This document shows positions 16,249-26,253 of a stretch of DNA of 39,843 bases, in pieces. The notes beneath the pieces were generated by a model that saw only the letters and a list, made by a program, of their open reading frames with translations, ran no database searches and was not told the origin of the DNA. The stretch's first letter is position 1, and every line of letters starts with the position of its first letter. The stretch spans positions 1-39,843 of the forward strand of contig CAMBHH010000003.1 of assembly GCA_945866505.1 (NCBI GenBank), in the 5' to 3' direction. A program made the position numbers and the translations under genes. The stretch is from Flavobacterium psychrophilum. GTDB lineage: Bacteria; Bacteroidota; Bacteroidia; Flavobacteriales; Flavobacteriaceae.

Positions 16249-16623
16249 TTATAAAAATTTGGGCACATAAATAATTAATCCAATTGCAACCGCGGTAATA
16301 GCTGCAAAAAATACCGCACCAGCTGCGATATCTTTAATAAATCCAATTCTCTCATGGAAATTGGGATGAATAAAATCAGCTATTTTTTCTACAGCTGTGT
16401 TAATGCCTTCAACACTCATTACTAAACCAATTGCTAATATCTGAAAAAGCCATTCTGTAGTTGTAATATGCATTAAAAAACCAACAATTGTCATTACTAT
16501 ACCAAGAAAAAACTGAACCATAATACTGTGTTCGGTTGTAATTAATTTTACAGCACCTTTCACAGCAAATGAAACGCTTTTCAATCTTCCGCTAAAGAAA
16601 GAATTGTCTTTCTGAAATTTCAT
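16249..16623 (-). CDS. dgkA: Diacylglycerol/undecaprenol kinase family membrane protein (DgkA type)
   Basis: The protein is 124 residues with three membrane helices (about 35-57, 58-78 and 98-122). The DgkA signature EGINTAVEKIADF is near residues 70-82, followed by KDIAAGAVFFAAITAVAIG. Members phosphorylate diacylglycerol or undecaprenol. In organisms without the MDO cycle the lipid is usually undecaprenol, but the substrate cannot be read here. The N-terminal FSGRLKSVSFAVKGAVKLI is the amphipathic helix of the family. It starts 6 bp after the tpx stop, so it is co-transcribed with tpx. Confidence 0.88.
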   Translation of the reverse strand: MKFQKDNSFFSGRLKSVSFAVKGAVKLITTEHSIMVQFFLGIVMTIVGFLMHITTTEWLFQILAIGLVMSVEGINTAVEKIADFIHPNFHERIGFIKDIAAGAVFFAAITAVAIGLIIYVPKFL

Positions 16624-16629
16624 TCGAAA

Positions 16630-17127
16630 TTAAAGTGCCGCTAAGGCAGCTTCGTAATTAGGCTCGTTTGCAATCTCTGGAACTTGTTCCGTGTAAAGTA
16701 CAGATCCACTGGCATCTACAACAATGATACATCTAGAATGTAAACCGGCTAAAACACCATCGGCGATTTCTAAACCATTGGTTTTACCAAAACTTCCGTC
16801 TTTAAAATCAGATAAATTAACTACATTTTCGATTCCTTCAGCACCACAAAAACGTTTTTGAGCAAAGGGTAAATCTCTAGAAATACATAAAACTTTTGTA
16901 TTTTCTAATTGAGAAGCAGTAGCATTAAAAGTTCTTACAGATGTTGCACAAGTCCCAGTATCAATACTTGGAAAAATATTCAGAACTAAATTTGTCCCTG
17001 CAAAATCATTCAAAGTAGCAATTGAAAGGTCGTTTTTTACTAATTTAAAATCAGCTAGTTTTGTGCCAACTTTCGGTAATTCTCCTGAAGTGTGGACTGG
17101 ATTTCCACCTAATGTAATAGAAGCCAT
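16630..17127 (-). CDS. tpx: Thiol peroxidase Tpx
   Basis: This 165-residue atypical 2-Cys peroxiredoxin reduces hydroperoxides at the expense of thioredoxin. Peroxidatic Cys60 lies in PSIDTGTCATSVRTFN and the resolving Cys94 in QKRFCGAEGIENV. The 34-residue spacing equals that in E. coli Tpx (61/95). The N-terminal ITLGGNPVHTSGELPKVG is characteristic. It heads the run tpx-dgkA-(ftsK-lolA-lptG-ribBA). A TACTTTTG box is at 17151-17158, 24 bp before the ATG. With gpx, katG and the damaged ahpC it is one of four peroxide-removing genes in the window. Confidence 0.95.
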   Translation of the reverse strand: MASITLGGNPVHTSGELPKVGTKLADFKLVKNDLSIATLNDFAGTNLVLNIFPSIDTGTCATSVRTFNATASQLENTKVLCISRDLPFAQKRFCGAEGIENVVNLSDFKDGSFGKTNGLEIADGVLAGLHSRCIIVVDASGSVLYTEQVPEIANEPNYEAALAAL

Positions 17128-17150
17128 AATGTTTATTATTTAATGAGGTT

Positions 17151-17158
17151 CAAAAGTA
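17151..17158 (-). promoter_or_regulatory. TAnnTTTG -7 box of tpx
   Basis: Minus-strand TACTTTTG, 24 bp upstream of the tpx ATG at 17127. No convincing TTG at 17-23 bp further upstream. Confidence 0.55.
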
Positions 17159-17291
17159 TGAAAATTTATTTACGATTTACGATTTTGAATTTATGATTTG
17201 CTAATTTATAAAAAAAATACTCTCGTTGCCGAAAGCATTTTAAAAAATGTGATATTTAATAATACCATAAAAAGGTAATAAAACTTGTAAT

Positions 17292-17618
17292 TTACTTATC
17301 AATAGAACCTAAAACTCGCTTCATAAAAGTATTCAAAGCTTCTTTTTTGTCCATTCCGTCTTTAGTCATGTTGTTTACTTCAATAGCACCGTACATATTC
17401 GAAATTAATTCACCAATAACGTCTAATTCTTCATCTTTCAAGGAAGAAACTTCGGTCAAGGCTTCTAGAACTTCGATAGCTTCCACTAGGTAATCTTGGT
17501 CATTTTCTTCAATAAATTGAGATAAATGTTTGATTATGGGTAGTTTTATTTTAGTTATTTGTTGTTTATGGTTTATAGTTTGTTGTTTATAGTTTTTCAA
17601 CAATGAACTATAAACCAA
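17292..17618 (-). CDS. DUF6952-like small conserved protein; true start probably a non-ATG codon at 17549
   Basis: The conserved part begins KLPIIKHLSQFIEENDQDYL and runs through VLEALTEVSSLKDEELDVIG and ISNMYGAIEVNNM to MKRVLGSIDK. This matches a small (about 86-residue) Bacteroidetes protein, which I believe is DUF6952, commonly found beside thioredoxin and peroxiredoxin genes. In relatives the protein begins MKLP; here that Met codon is ATA (17547-17549). The ATG at 17618 would add 23 residues encoded by a low-complexity inverted repeat, which is unlikely to be genuine protein. Possible readings are an ATA start, a start rescued from 17618, or a recently inactivated gene. The molecular function of the family is unknown. 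Confidence 0.7.
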   Translation of the reverse strand: MVYSSLLKNYKQQTINHKQQITKIKLPIIKHLSQFIEENDQDYLVEAIEVLEALTEVSSLKDEELDVIGELISNMYGAIEVNNMTKDGMDKKEALNTFMKRVLGSIDK

Positions 17619-17629
17619 AAACTATAAAC
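17570..17629. repeat. Nested inverted repeat of the AACTATAAAC motif
   Basis: GTTTATAGTTTTT (17585-17597) is the exact inverse complement of AAAAACTATAAAC (17617-17629), 13 bp with a 19-base spacer. GGTTTATAGTT (17570-17580) likewise pairs with AACTATAAACC (17606-17616). It fills the gap between thioredoxin and the DUF6952-like gene. Confidence 0.75.
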
Positions 17630-17631
17630 TT

Positions 17632-17940
17632 TTAAATAATTTCGTTTACCAATTCGGTCAAAACTTCGGCTTTATTAGTTTGGGTTTCGTTTACCAATTT
17701 TCCGTTTACAAAAGTGGCAAAAGTAGGCAAGTTACTTACGTTGGCTAATTTTCTAGATTCAGGAGAATTTTCAGCATCAACCAAAACAAAAGTCAAGTTC
17801 TCGTTTTCTGAAGCCAATTTTTTGAACTTTGGTTTCATAATTCGGCAATTTCCGCACCAAGAGGCCGAAAACTGAACGATTACTTTTTCGTTTTTTGAAA
17901 CTAAATCTTGTAATGTATCTTCGTTTAATTCGATTAACAT
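17632..17940 (-). CDS. Thioredoxin-family protein
   Basis: This is a 102-residue single-domain thioredoxin fold with the redox site SWCGNC (Cys29 and Cys32) rather than the WCGPC of classic TrxA. The cis-Pro is in NLPTFATFVNGK and Asp in VLVDAENSPE. There is no signal peptide, so it acts in the cytoplasm. It lies about 94 bp after ahpC on the same strand and before the DUF6952-like gene. This suggests a peroxiredoxin-reductant pairing in which it donates electrons to AhpC. The partner assignment is inference from context. Confidence 0.9.
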   Translation of the reverse strand: MLIELNEDTLQDLVSKNEKVIVQFSASWCGNCRIMKPKFKKLASENENLTFVLVDAENSPESRKLANVSNLPTFATFVNGKLVNETQTNKAEVLTELVNEII

Positions 17941-18034
17941 ATTTTTTTAATTTAAATTATAATAACAATATTCAATTGAAATCTCGACTTGGATATTCAG
18001 ATTCCAATTGAATATTATAGTTGTTTACTGAATC

Positions 18035-18669
18035 TTAATTTAAGCTCAAGTATTCTGCAGTACTTTTTCTATCAGCGCTCATCGCATCTTTTCCTTCTTC
18101 CCAGTTCGCTGGACATACTTCTCCTTTGGTTTGAACGTGTGTGTACGCATCAACCAAACGTAAATATTCGCTTACGTTACGACCTAATGGCATATCATTT
18201 ACACTTTCGTGGAAAATTTTACCCTCTTCGTCAATCAAATAAGTAGCTCTGTAGGTTACGTTGAACCTACTAGTAATTCGCCGTCAAAAGCCTCGTCGTA
18301 TTCCATTTCGATGTCTAAAATACCTAATTCAGCAGCTAAATTTCTAGTCGTATCGGCAAGTATTGGATAAGTTACCCCTTCAATTCCACCATTGTTTTTT
18401 GGCGTATTTAACCAAGCGAAATGTACTTCATTGGTATCGCAAGAAGCTCCAATTACGATAGTATTTCTTTTTTTGAATTCTTCTAAGGCTGCTTGAAACG
18501 CGTGTAATTCTGTTGGGCATACGAAAGTAAAATCTTTTGGATACCAAAATAACAGTACTTTTTGATTGTTTTCTGTTGCTTCTTCAAGTACATTGATTCT
18601 TAAGTTGTCTCCCATTTCTGAAATGGCGTCCACGGTAATACTTGGGAATTTTTTTCCTACTAGTGATAT
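18035..18669 (-). pseudogene. ahpC: AhpC-type 2-Cys peroxiredoxin, interrupted by a frameshift; start codon ATA
   Basis: Two frames together encode a complete 211-residue peroxiredoxin. Frame 1 (18669 down to about 18262) reads SLVGKKFPSITVDAISEMGD, the peroxidatic Cys51 in DFTFVCPTELHAF, then HFAWLNTPKNNGGIEG and DGELLVG. It then hits a stop at 18256. Frame 2 carries on VTYRATYLIDEEGKIFHES, with the resolving Cys in KGEVCPANWEEGKDA, to 18035. Adding one A in the AA at 18261-18262 restores GSNVTYRAT, so a single base is missing. Independently, the codon where Met should be (18667-18669) is ATA. The lesions may be real decay or sequence errors. Without correction only a GTG at 18633 could start frame 1. 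The downstream thioredoxin and DUF6952-like genes look intact. Confidence 0.88.
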
Positions 18670-18706
18670 AATGTAAATTTAAATTTAATTTTTATCTTTA
18701 TTATTG

Positions 18707-18714
18707 CAAAATTA
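18707..18714 (-). promoter_or_regulatory. TAnnTTTG -7 box of ahpC
   Basis: Minus-strand TAATTTTG lies 38 bp upstream of the expected ahpC start at 18669. It shows that the broken gene still has a standard promoter, which would also serve trx and the DUF6952-like gene. Confidence 0.5.
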
Positions 18715-18848
18715 CTCTAAAACAGCGGGGTTTAAGGGTGTTTTAATGCTAAAATATTATTAAACTATTGGCAAACCTTATCATAAAAATTATTTCAAAT
18801 TTTGTGATTTTTATGTATTGGCTTTAATATTACTATTACTGAAAAAAA

Positions 18849-18893
18849 AATGCTGTAAAAAAATAATACCATCAAGAAAATGATGGTATTATT
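18849..18893 (-). terminator. Terminator of katG
   Basis: AATAATACCATC (18862-18873) pairs perfectly with GATGGTATTATT (18882-18893), a 12-bp stem with an 8-base loop. On the minus strand a T run follows. It lies 28 bp past the katG stop and separates katG from ahpC. Confidence 0.85.
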
Positions 18894-18920
18894 AAAAAAA
18901 ACAAAACAATCTCAAGTAGA

Positions 18921-21107
<2,187 letters not shown>

Positions 21108-21217
21108 TTATTTTAAGTTGAGATTTTGTTTTTATGTTTAAATGTTTTTTTACGAATTAAAATCTTAAGATTTGTTTTCAAATAATGGCTTAAATCTTTA
21201 ATTAATTAACATACGTT

Positions 21218-21225
21218 CAAAGTTA
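21218..21225 (-). promoter_or_regulatory. TAnnTTTG -7 box of katG
   Basis: Minus-strand TAACTTTG lies 117 bp ahead of the katG ATG. A TTG stands 24 bp further upstream (21250-21252), one base beyond the usual spacing. The long leader leaves room for a peroxide-responsive operator, but I found no recognisable one. Confidence 0.5.
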
Positions 21226-21326
21226 AAATAAATGGTAAGTATTTACTATCAATAGTAATTATAATTTTTTATATTACAATAGCTAACGATTATTGTTTTT
21301 GTAAGTTTTAGAGAATTTATTTTCCA

Positions 21327-22925
21327 TTAAAAGCCATTAAAAGCTACAGGCAAACTTCCTCTACATCTTGAATTTCTTAGTAATTGTCGTGCAGCACTTT
21401 CTTGGAATTCACGAAAATCCTGATATACATGAATAATTCCATTAGTTAATTTTAAATTAGGAATGACTTGCAAGGCATAAGGATTGCCAAAAACGTACAA
21501 AATGCATTTCTTGGTAGAAAATAATTCACTCAAAAAAGTCAATGTAGTTTCGTCCATATCAAAATTATTTAAAGGTTTTGCTTTTGGGACAAAAAGCGAA
21601 ATTAGTATGGTATCAAAATCTTTTAACTCTTCTGTTAGTTTCTCAATAGCATTTTTATCGTCAGTTTCGAGCGTAAACAGTGGTGATGGAAGCACTATAG
21701 ATAATGACTTGAAAAAAATATTTTGAGTATCCTTATACAGACTTAATTTGGCTAATTTATCATTATTTTTAGCTTCAAATAAGTGTAAACTATTGTTATT
21801 GTCTTTAATTTTGGTGGTGCTTTTATCAGCAATTAGTCGATTTAAAATGGATGTTGATTCAAAATCAAACTCGCCTTTTGGAGTAATATTTCCTTCTAAA
21901 ATCCCTGCTTTTTGTTTTAATTTCATTAATCGGTTCAAACTCTCTTCAATTCTTTGAGGCGAGGCATTTTTGAGAATTTCTTGAATTCCTTCTGCTACAT
22001 TTTCGGCAAAACACAACACATCATTTCCAGCTTTAAAGGCTTCCCATTCGAGTTGTCCTTTTTTATCATATAATTTTGATACGCTCTGCATATTCAAAGC
22101 ATCGGAAATGACCAAACCATTGTAACCCAATTGTTTTCTCAAAAGGTTTTCAATCACATTTTTTGATAAAGTTCCCGATGTATTTTTCCCTTCATTCAAT
22201 GCTGGGACTGCTAAATGCCCAATCATGATAGAATCGACATTATTTTCAATTCCTTTGATGAAAGGAACCAATTCATTTTCCATCAATTCCTCCAGGGTTT
22301 CCTCTAAAACTGGTAAATCCAAATGCGAATCAACGCTAGTATTGCCGTGTCCGGGAAAATGTTTTAAGCAACCTAAAACGCCAACTTCGTTTAATCCACG
22401 TAAATATTCCGAGACAAAATTAGAAACTCTTTCTTTGTCTTGACCAAACGAACGGTAGCCAATTACCGGATTGTTGGGATTATTATTAATGTCGGCCAAA
22501 GGAGCTAAATTATAATAAATACCAGCTGCTTTCAAATCTAAACCGGTTCGTTTTCCTACTTCATAGGCCAAATATTCGTATCGCTCTGGCAAAGCGCCAA
22601 GCGAAATAGCATAAGGATATTGTGGTGTGTTTTCGACCCGCATTGCCAATCCCCATTCGGCGTCAATACTTATTAGTAGTGGAGTAGTGGCACAATTTTG
22701 GAAACGGATAACGAGTTCTTTTAGACGATCAAAACTATTGTTGTTGTGTTCCACTTCTTTCTTGGACTCATAATTTGTTGCAGCACTGGCTCGACTGTGA
22801 AAAAATGTCAATCCACCAATGTAGTGTTCTTTGATTAATCGTTCAGTTTCTTGAAAATTTTCTTCGGTGTCGTTGATAAAAACGGCTGGAAAAAAGAATT
22901 GACCAATTTTTTGTTCTAATGTCAT
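21327..22925 (-). CDS. nagZ: Beta-N-acetylhexosaminidase NagZ-like (glycoside hydrolase family 3)
   Basis: The protein is 532 residues. The GH3 barrel starts at once (MTLEQKIGQFFFPAV), without a signal peptide. The NagZ signature GCLKHFPGHGNTSVDSHLDL is near residue 190, with the catalytic His/Asp pair. MIGHLAVPALN follows, and the nucleophile Asp in VISDALNMQSVSK is near residue 271. NagZ removes N-acetylglucosamine from muropeptides in the cytoplasm. A C-terminal alpha/beta region of about 180 residues follows the barrel, longer than in enterobacterial NagZ. Many Bacteroidetes versions carry an added beta-lactamase-like domain, which is absent here. Upstream on the same strand are an AmpG-like importer and a secreted GHL10 hydrolase, which supports a peptidoglycan-recycling role. 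Confidence 0.9.
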   Translation of the reverse strand: MTLEQKIGQFFFPAVFINDTEENFQETERLIKEHYIGGLTFFHSRASAATNYESKKEVEHNNNSFDRLKELVIRFQNCATTPLLISIDAEWGLAMRVENTPQYPYAISLGALPERYEYLAYEVGKRTGLDLKAAGIYYNLAPLADINNNPNNPVIGYRSFGQDKERVSNFVSEYLRGLNEVGVLGCLKHFPGHGNTSVDSHLDLPVLEETLEELMENELVPFIKGIENNVDSIMIGHLAVPALNEGKNTSGTLSKNVIENLLRKQLGYNGLVISDALNMQSVSKLYDKKGQLEWEAFKAGNDVLCFAENVAEGIQEILKNASPQRIEESLNRLMKLKQKAGILEGNITPKGEFDFESTSILNRLIADKSTTKIKDNNNSLHLFEAKNNDKLAKLSLYKDTQNIFFKSLSIVLPSPLFTLETDDKNAIEKLTEELKDFDTILISLFVPKAKPLNNFDMDETTLTFLSELFSTKKCILYVFGNPYALQVIPNLKLTNGIIHVYQDFREFQESAARQLLRNSRCRGSLPVAFNGF

Positions 22926-23133
22926 TGATTTAAAAATTTACGCTTTGATGTTCGCCAGGAAAACCTATTTTAAAAACTGGTTTTTTATCCAATTAAAATG
23001 GCGCCTTCAGAGTACTTTTTTTGTAGGTTTAAATTTAGCACTATTTTTTTTAATTTCAATTATATATTTGACATTAAATTGTTGGTTTATAAAGTATATT
23101 TTATTCTTTTTGTGTTATTTTTTGGAAAAATGA

Positions 23134-24453
23134 TTACTCCACTTTCTTTCCAAAATCCTTTGGAAAAATTAAAAAACGTGATAAAATAATACCAGGAATA
23201 GTAGCCAAAAACACCCAAATAAAGAAATTGCCATATCCTAAATACTGCTGAATGTAACCACTCAACATTCCGGGAAGCATCATTCCTAAGGCCATAAAGC
23301 CTGTCGCAATTGAGTAATGCGATGTTTTTGATTCACCATCCGCAACATAAATTAAGTACATCATAAAGGCGGCAAAACCAAATCCGTAACCAAATTGTTC
23401 AATTATTACCACAATACATGGGTAGGCATTAAAAGCATAATCAATAATAAAGTACTTTAAGTCAAAATGAATATGAATGAGATATTCAGGTTGAAAATGT
23501 GCCAACAAAATAAATCCAATGATTGGTATGTGCATAATTAAAATCATAGGTAAAAACCACTTAGTTAAACCTTGCTTAGAAATCGCAATTCCACCGAGGA
23601 TTCCGCCAATGGTAAGCGCAATTAGTCCAAAGGTTCCATAAATAATTCCAACATCTTCGGTGTCTAAACCTAAACCGCCAACATCCGTTTTGTCTACTAA
23701 AAAGGGCGTTAGCATTTTGAGTAATTGCGATTCTCCCAGTCGAAATAAAAGGATGAAAGCGAGGATCAATCCAATTTGTTTCTTTTTGAAAAAACTGGCA
23801 AAAACAGTGGCAAAATTTTTCTCTTCTGTTTTTCCATATGCAATCGGTAATTCTGTTTTTGGAGTTGAAAAATAATTACAAATCGTTAAAAAAGTCATTA
23901 CTAAACCAACGAAAATCATCGTGTATGACCAAGCTTTTTGATTGTCGCCATATTGATGTTCTAAATAACCGGCTAGTAAAATAATCAATCCGTTTCCGGT
24001 GAGCATTGAGGCTCTATAAAAAGTACTTCGAATTCCTAGGAAAAATGATTGTTGGTCTTTGGTCAAAGCCAATAAATAGAAACCATCGCTCGCCACATCA
24101 TTGGAAGCCGATGCAAAAGCGGCTATCCAAAAAATAGCTAAGCTCAGCATAAAAAAGTGGCTTGTAGGAATAATAAAACCGACAATTAGAAAGGCTATCG
24201 AAATGAATAACTGCATAATTAAAAACCACTTTCGTTTGGTTCCGTGTAAATCTATAAACGGACTCCATAACGGTTTGATCACCCATGGCAAATACAACAA
24301 GCTGGTATAAAGTCCAATGTCTTCATTACTGATTCCTAGGTTTTTGTACATCAATACCGATACTGAAATAATGATTACATACGGAAAACCTGAAGCAAAA
24401 TTTAATAATGGAATCCAAAACCAAGGCTCATTTTTTGTTTTCGAGTTAGTCAT
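23134..24453 (-). CDS. MFS transporter, AmpG-like (muropeptide permease family)
   Basis: This is a 439-residue protein with about 12 membrane spans. The N-terminal half resembles AmpG: NFASGFPYVIIISVSVLMYK, then LYLPWVIKPLWSPFIDLHGT, and AAFASASNDVASDGFYLLAL, which parallels the AmpG SATQDIAxDGY segment. AmpG imports GlcNAc-anhydro-MurNAc peptides released from the cell wall. The gene begins one base after the stop of the GHL10 gene (24455), and nagZ follows 208 bp downstream. Substrate is inferred from this context; other sugar or peptide substrates are possible. Confidence 0.82.
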   Translation of the reverse strand: MTNSKTKNEPWFWIPLLNFASGFPYVIIISVSVLMYKNLGISNEDIGLYTSLLYLPWVIKPLWSPFIDLHGTKRKWFLIMQLFISIAFLIVGFIIPTSHFFMLSLAIFWIAAFASASNDVASDGFYLLALTKDQQSFFLGIRSTFYRASMLTGNGLIILLAGYLEHQYGDNQKAWSYTMIFVGLVMTFLTICNYFSTPKTELPIAYGKTEEKNFATVFASFFKKKQIGLILAFILLFRLGESQLLKMLTPFLVDKTDVGGLGLDTEDVGIIYGTFGLIALTIGGILGGIAISKQGLTKWFLPMILIMHIPIIGFILLAHFQPEYLIHIHFDLKYFIIDYAFNAYPCIVVIIEQFGYGFGFAAFMMYLIYVADGESKTSHYSIATGFMALGMMLPGMLSGYIQQYLGYGNFFIWVFLATIPGIILSRFLIFPKDFGKKVE

Positions 24454-24454
24454 A

Positions 24455-26014
24455 TTAGTTTGGTTTTATTTCGATGTTTAAATTGACAATTTCTGCAACA
24501 CTTTCGTTGCCATAAAAATCGATAAAAGTAAAGGCGACTTTTTTGGACTTATTTAATTTGTCCTTCGATATGGAGCATTTAATCGACTCATTTTTTGCAT
24601 CTATAAATAATTTCTCGACAATCTGCCTAGGATTATTACTATCTATTCTCATATTGTTTTCTGCACTGTAAACTACAATGTATCGAATTTGTTCGGATTG
24701 GGTTTTTTTGAACGAAAACTGATATGAATTCCCTTGTTTGTTATATGTGTTTATTAGAGGCCTTTCATTGCCAGTTTTAACAGAACTGGGCACCGGCAAA
24801 GGAATAGCAGGATATTTATATTGATTGTTTTCTAATAATGTTGCCACATCTTTGTTGTTGTTTACAAAAGTTTTCGCACTAAAATAAGCATTACCTTGAA
24901 TGTTTGGATAGGTTCTGGTTAAATCGATTTGGTTGGGAATTTCGCTAGGAACAAACCATTTTTTATCGGAGTCGCTTTTTATTTTATAGCTTCCATTTCC
25001 GATGTACACATTGACGTTTGATGAATTTTCTGCCCACCATTTAATTAATTTTGAATAAGAAGCGGTTTTATGATCGATGCTCCAATATAATTGCGGCAAC
25101 ATATAATCAATGTATTTTCCTTCCATCCAAGCGATGGGATCGGCATACAAATCGTCGTAATTGGTTTGTCCCGCTTGAGTGTCAGATCCTCGTGGATCTA
25201 CAGATTTATTGCGCCAAACCCCAAAAGGGCTGATACCAAATTGCACCCAAGGTTTGATTTTTTTTATCGAATAATAAATACCTTTTACAAAAGAGTTTAC
25301 ATTGTCACGTCTCCAATCTTCGAGCGATTGTTTGTACCCATATTTTTTGAATGAAGCAGAATCGTTAAACATTTTGCCAGCTACTCGGTAAGGATAAAAA
25401 TAATCGTCAAAGTGAATGGCATCGATGTCATAGTTTTTCACCACTTCTTCCACTACAGCTGTAAGATGCCTTTGAACTTCCGGTAATGCTGGATTATAGT
25501 AATATTTTTCTTTTCCTGTTTCGCCATATTTTATCATCCAATCTCGATGTTTGAAAAAATCGTGCTCCTTACTAAGCGTTTCAATTTTAGTATCGAATGT
25601 GGCTCTGTAAGGATTTAGCCAAGCGTGAAATTCGAAACCTCTTTGATGCGCTTGTTCAATCATCCAAGCCAAAGGGTCGTAATCAGGTTGTGGTGCTTGC
25701 CCTTCTTTCCCGGTCAAATAACGCGACCAAGGCGCTAATTTTGAAGGATAAAAAGCATCTCCAACACTTCGGATTTGCACTATTACAGCATTGTAATTTA
25801 GTTTTTTGTAGGTATCTAAAATTTCTAAATAATCGGCTTTTTGTTTGTCCACAGCATCAGTTCCTGCCTTTGGCCAATCGATGTTTACTACAGTTGCTAT
25901 CCAAACTGCTCTGAATTCATTTTTGGGATTTGTTGCTTTTTCTTGCGCATTTCCATCCGAAAATGAAAAAAACACTAGTGAAAATACCAACAGCAAATAC
26001 TTATGTTTATTCAT
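24455..26014 (-). CDS. Secreted GHL10-family (glycosyl hydrolase-like 10, YngK/DUF187-type) protein
   Basis: The protein is 519 residues with a signal peptide (MNKHKYLLLVFSLVFFSFSD, cleavage near GNA/Q). The GHL10 barrel follows: EFRAVWIATVVNIDWPKAG, then NYNAVIVQIRSVGDAFYPSK, GFEFHAWLNPYRA, DIDAIHFDDYFYPY with acidic catalytic candidates, VQFGISPFGVWRN and YIDYMLPQLYWSID. A C-terminal beta-sandwich of about 100 residues closes it. Family members act on cell-wall or related glycans; activity on peptidoglycan strands lacking peptides is known for a relative. It heads the run with the AmpG-like transporter and NagZ and has a -7 box 25 bp upstream, so this is probably the start of the transcript. 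Confidence 0.85.
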   Translation of the reverse strand: MNKHKYLLLVFSLVFFSFSDGNAQEKATNPKNEFRAVWIATVVNIDWPKAGTDAVDKQKADYLEILDTYKKLNYNAVIVQIRSVGDAFYPSKLAPWSRYLTGKEGQAPQPDYDPLAWMIEQAHQRGFEFHAWLNPYRATFDTKIETLSKEHDFFKHRDWMIKYGETGKEKYYYNPALPEVQRHLTAVVEEVVKNYDIDAIHFDDYFYPYRVAGKMFNDSASFKKYGYKQSLEDWRRDNVNSFVKGIYYSIKKIKPWVQFGISPFGVWRNKSVDPRGSDTQAGQTNYDDLYADPIAWMEGKYIDYMLPQLYWSIDHKTASYSKLIKWWAENSSNVNVYIGNGSYKIKSDSDKKWFVPSEIPNQIDLTRTYPNIQGNAYFSAKTFVNNNKDVATLLENNQYKYPAIPLPVPSSVKTGNERPLINTYNKQGNSYQFSFKKTQSEQIRYIVVYSAENNMRIDSNNPRQIVEKLFIDAKNESIKCSISKDKLNKSKKVAFTFIDFYGNESVAEIVNLNIEIKPN

Positions 26015-26038
26015 TTTTAACCTAGTTATCTAAAAGTC

Positions 26039-26046
26039 AAAAGTAG
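26039..26046 (-). promoter_or_regulatory. TAnnTTTG -7 box of the GHL10-AmpG-NagZ run
   Basis: Minus-strand TACTTTTG, 25 bp upstream of the ATG at 26014. Confidence 0.5.
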
Positions 26047-26225
26047 TTTTTTAGTGAAATGTATCCTATAAATTTTTGATAATATTCAATTTTATTAATT
26101 GTTGAAATTTCTTTGCCAAATCTTTTTTTATTTATTTTTAGACTGAAGTCTTGTCTTTTAACCAATACTTTTCAAATTTTCTCTCTTTCTTATTTGAATT
26201 ATAAAATTTTGAAGCCCTATATTTT

Positions 26226-26233
26226 TATATTTG
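26226..26233 (+). promoter_or_regulatory. TAnnTTTG -7 box of the FAD/Fe-S dehydrogenase
   Basis: TATATTTG lies 20 bp before the ATG at 26254 and downstream of the in-frame ATG at 26113, so it argues for the shorter protein. Confidence 0.55.
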
Positions 26234-26253
26234 TCCAGAATATAATTCCAGTT

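Noticed and set aside
18256..18633. ahpC front half as an independent short gene starting at GTG 18633
   Set aside because: It lacks the conserved SLVGKKFP N-terminus and the resolving Cys; it is better explained as part of the frameshifted gene.
26113..26253. N-terminal extension of the FAD/Fe-S dehydrogenase
   Set aside because: The 47 extra residues are hydrophobic and low-complexity and precede a TATATTTG promoter box at 26226; the conserved protein begins at 26254.
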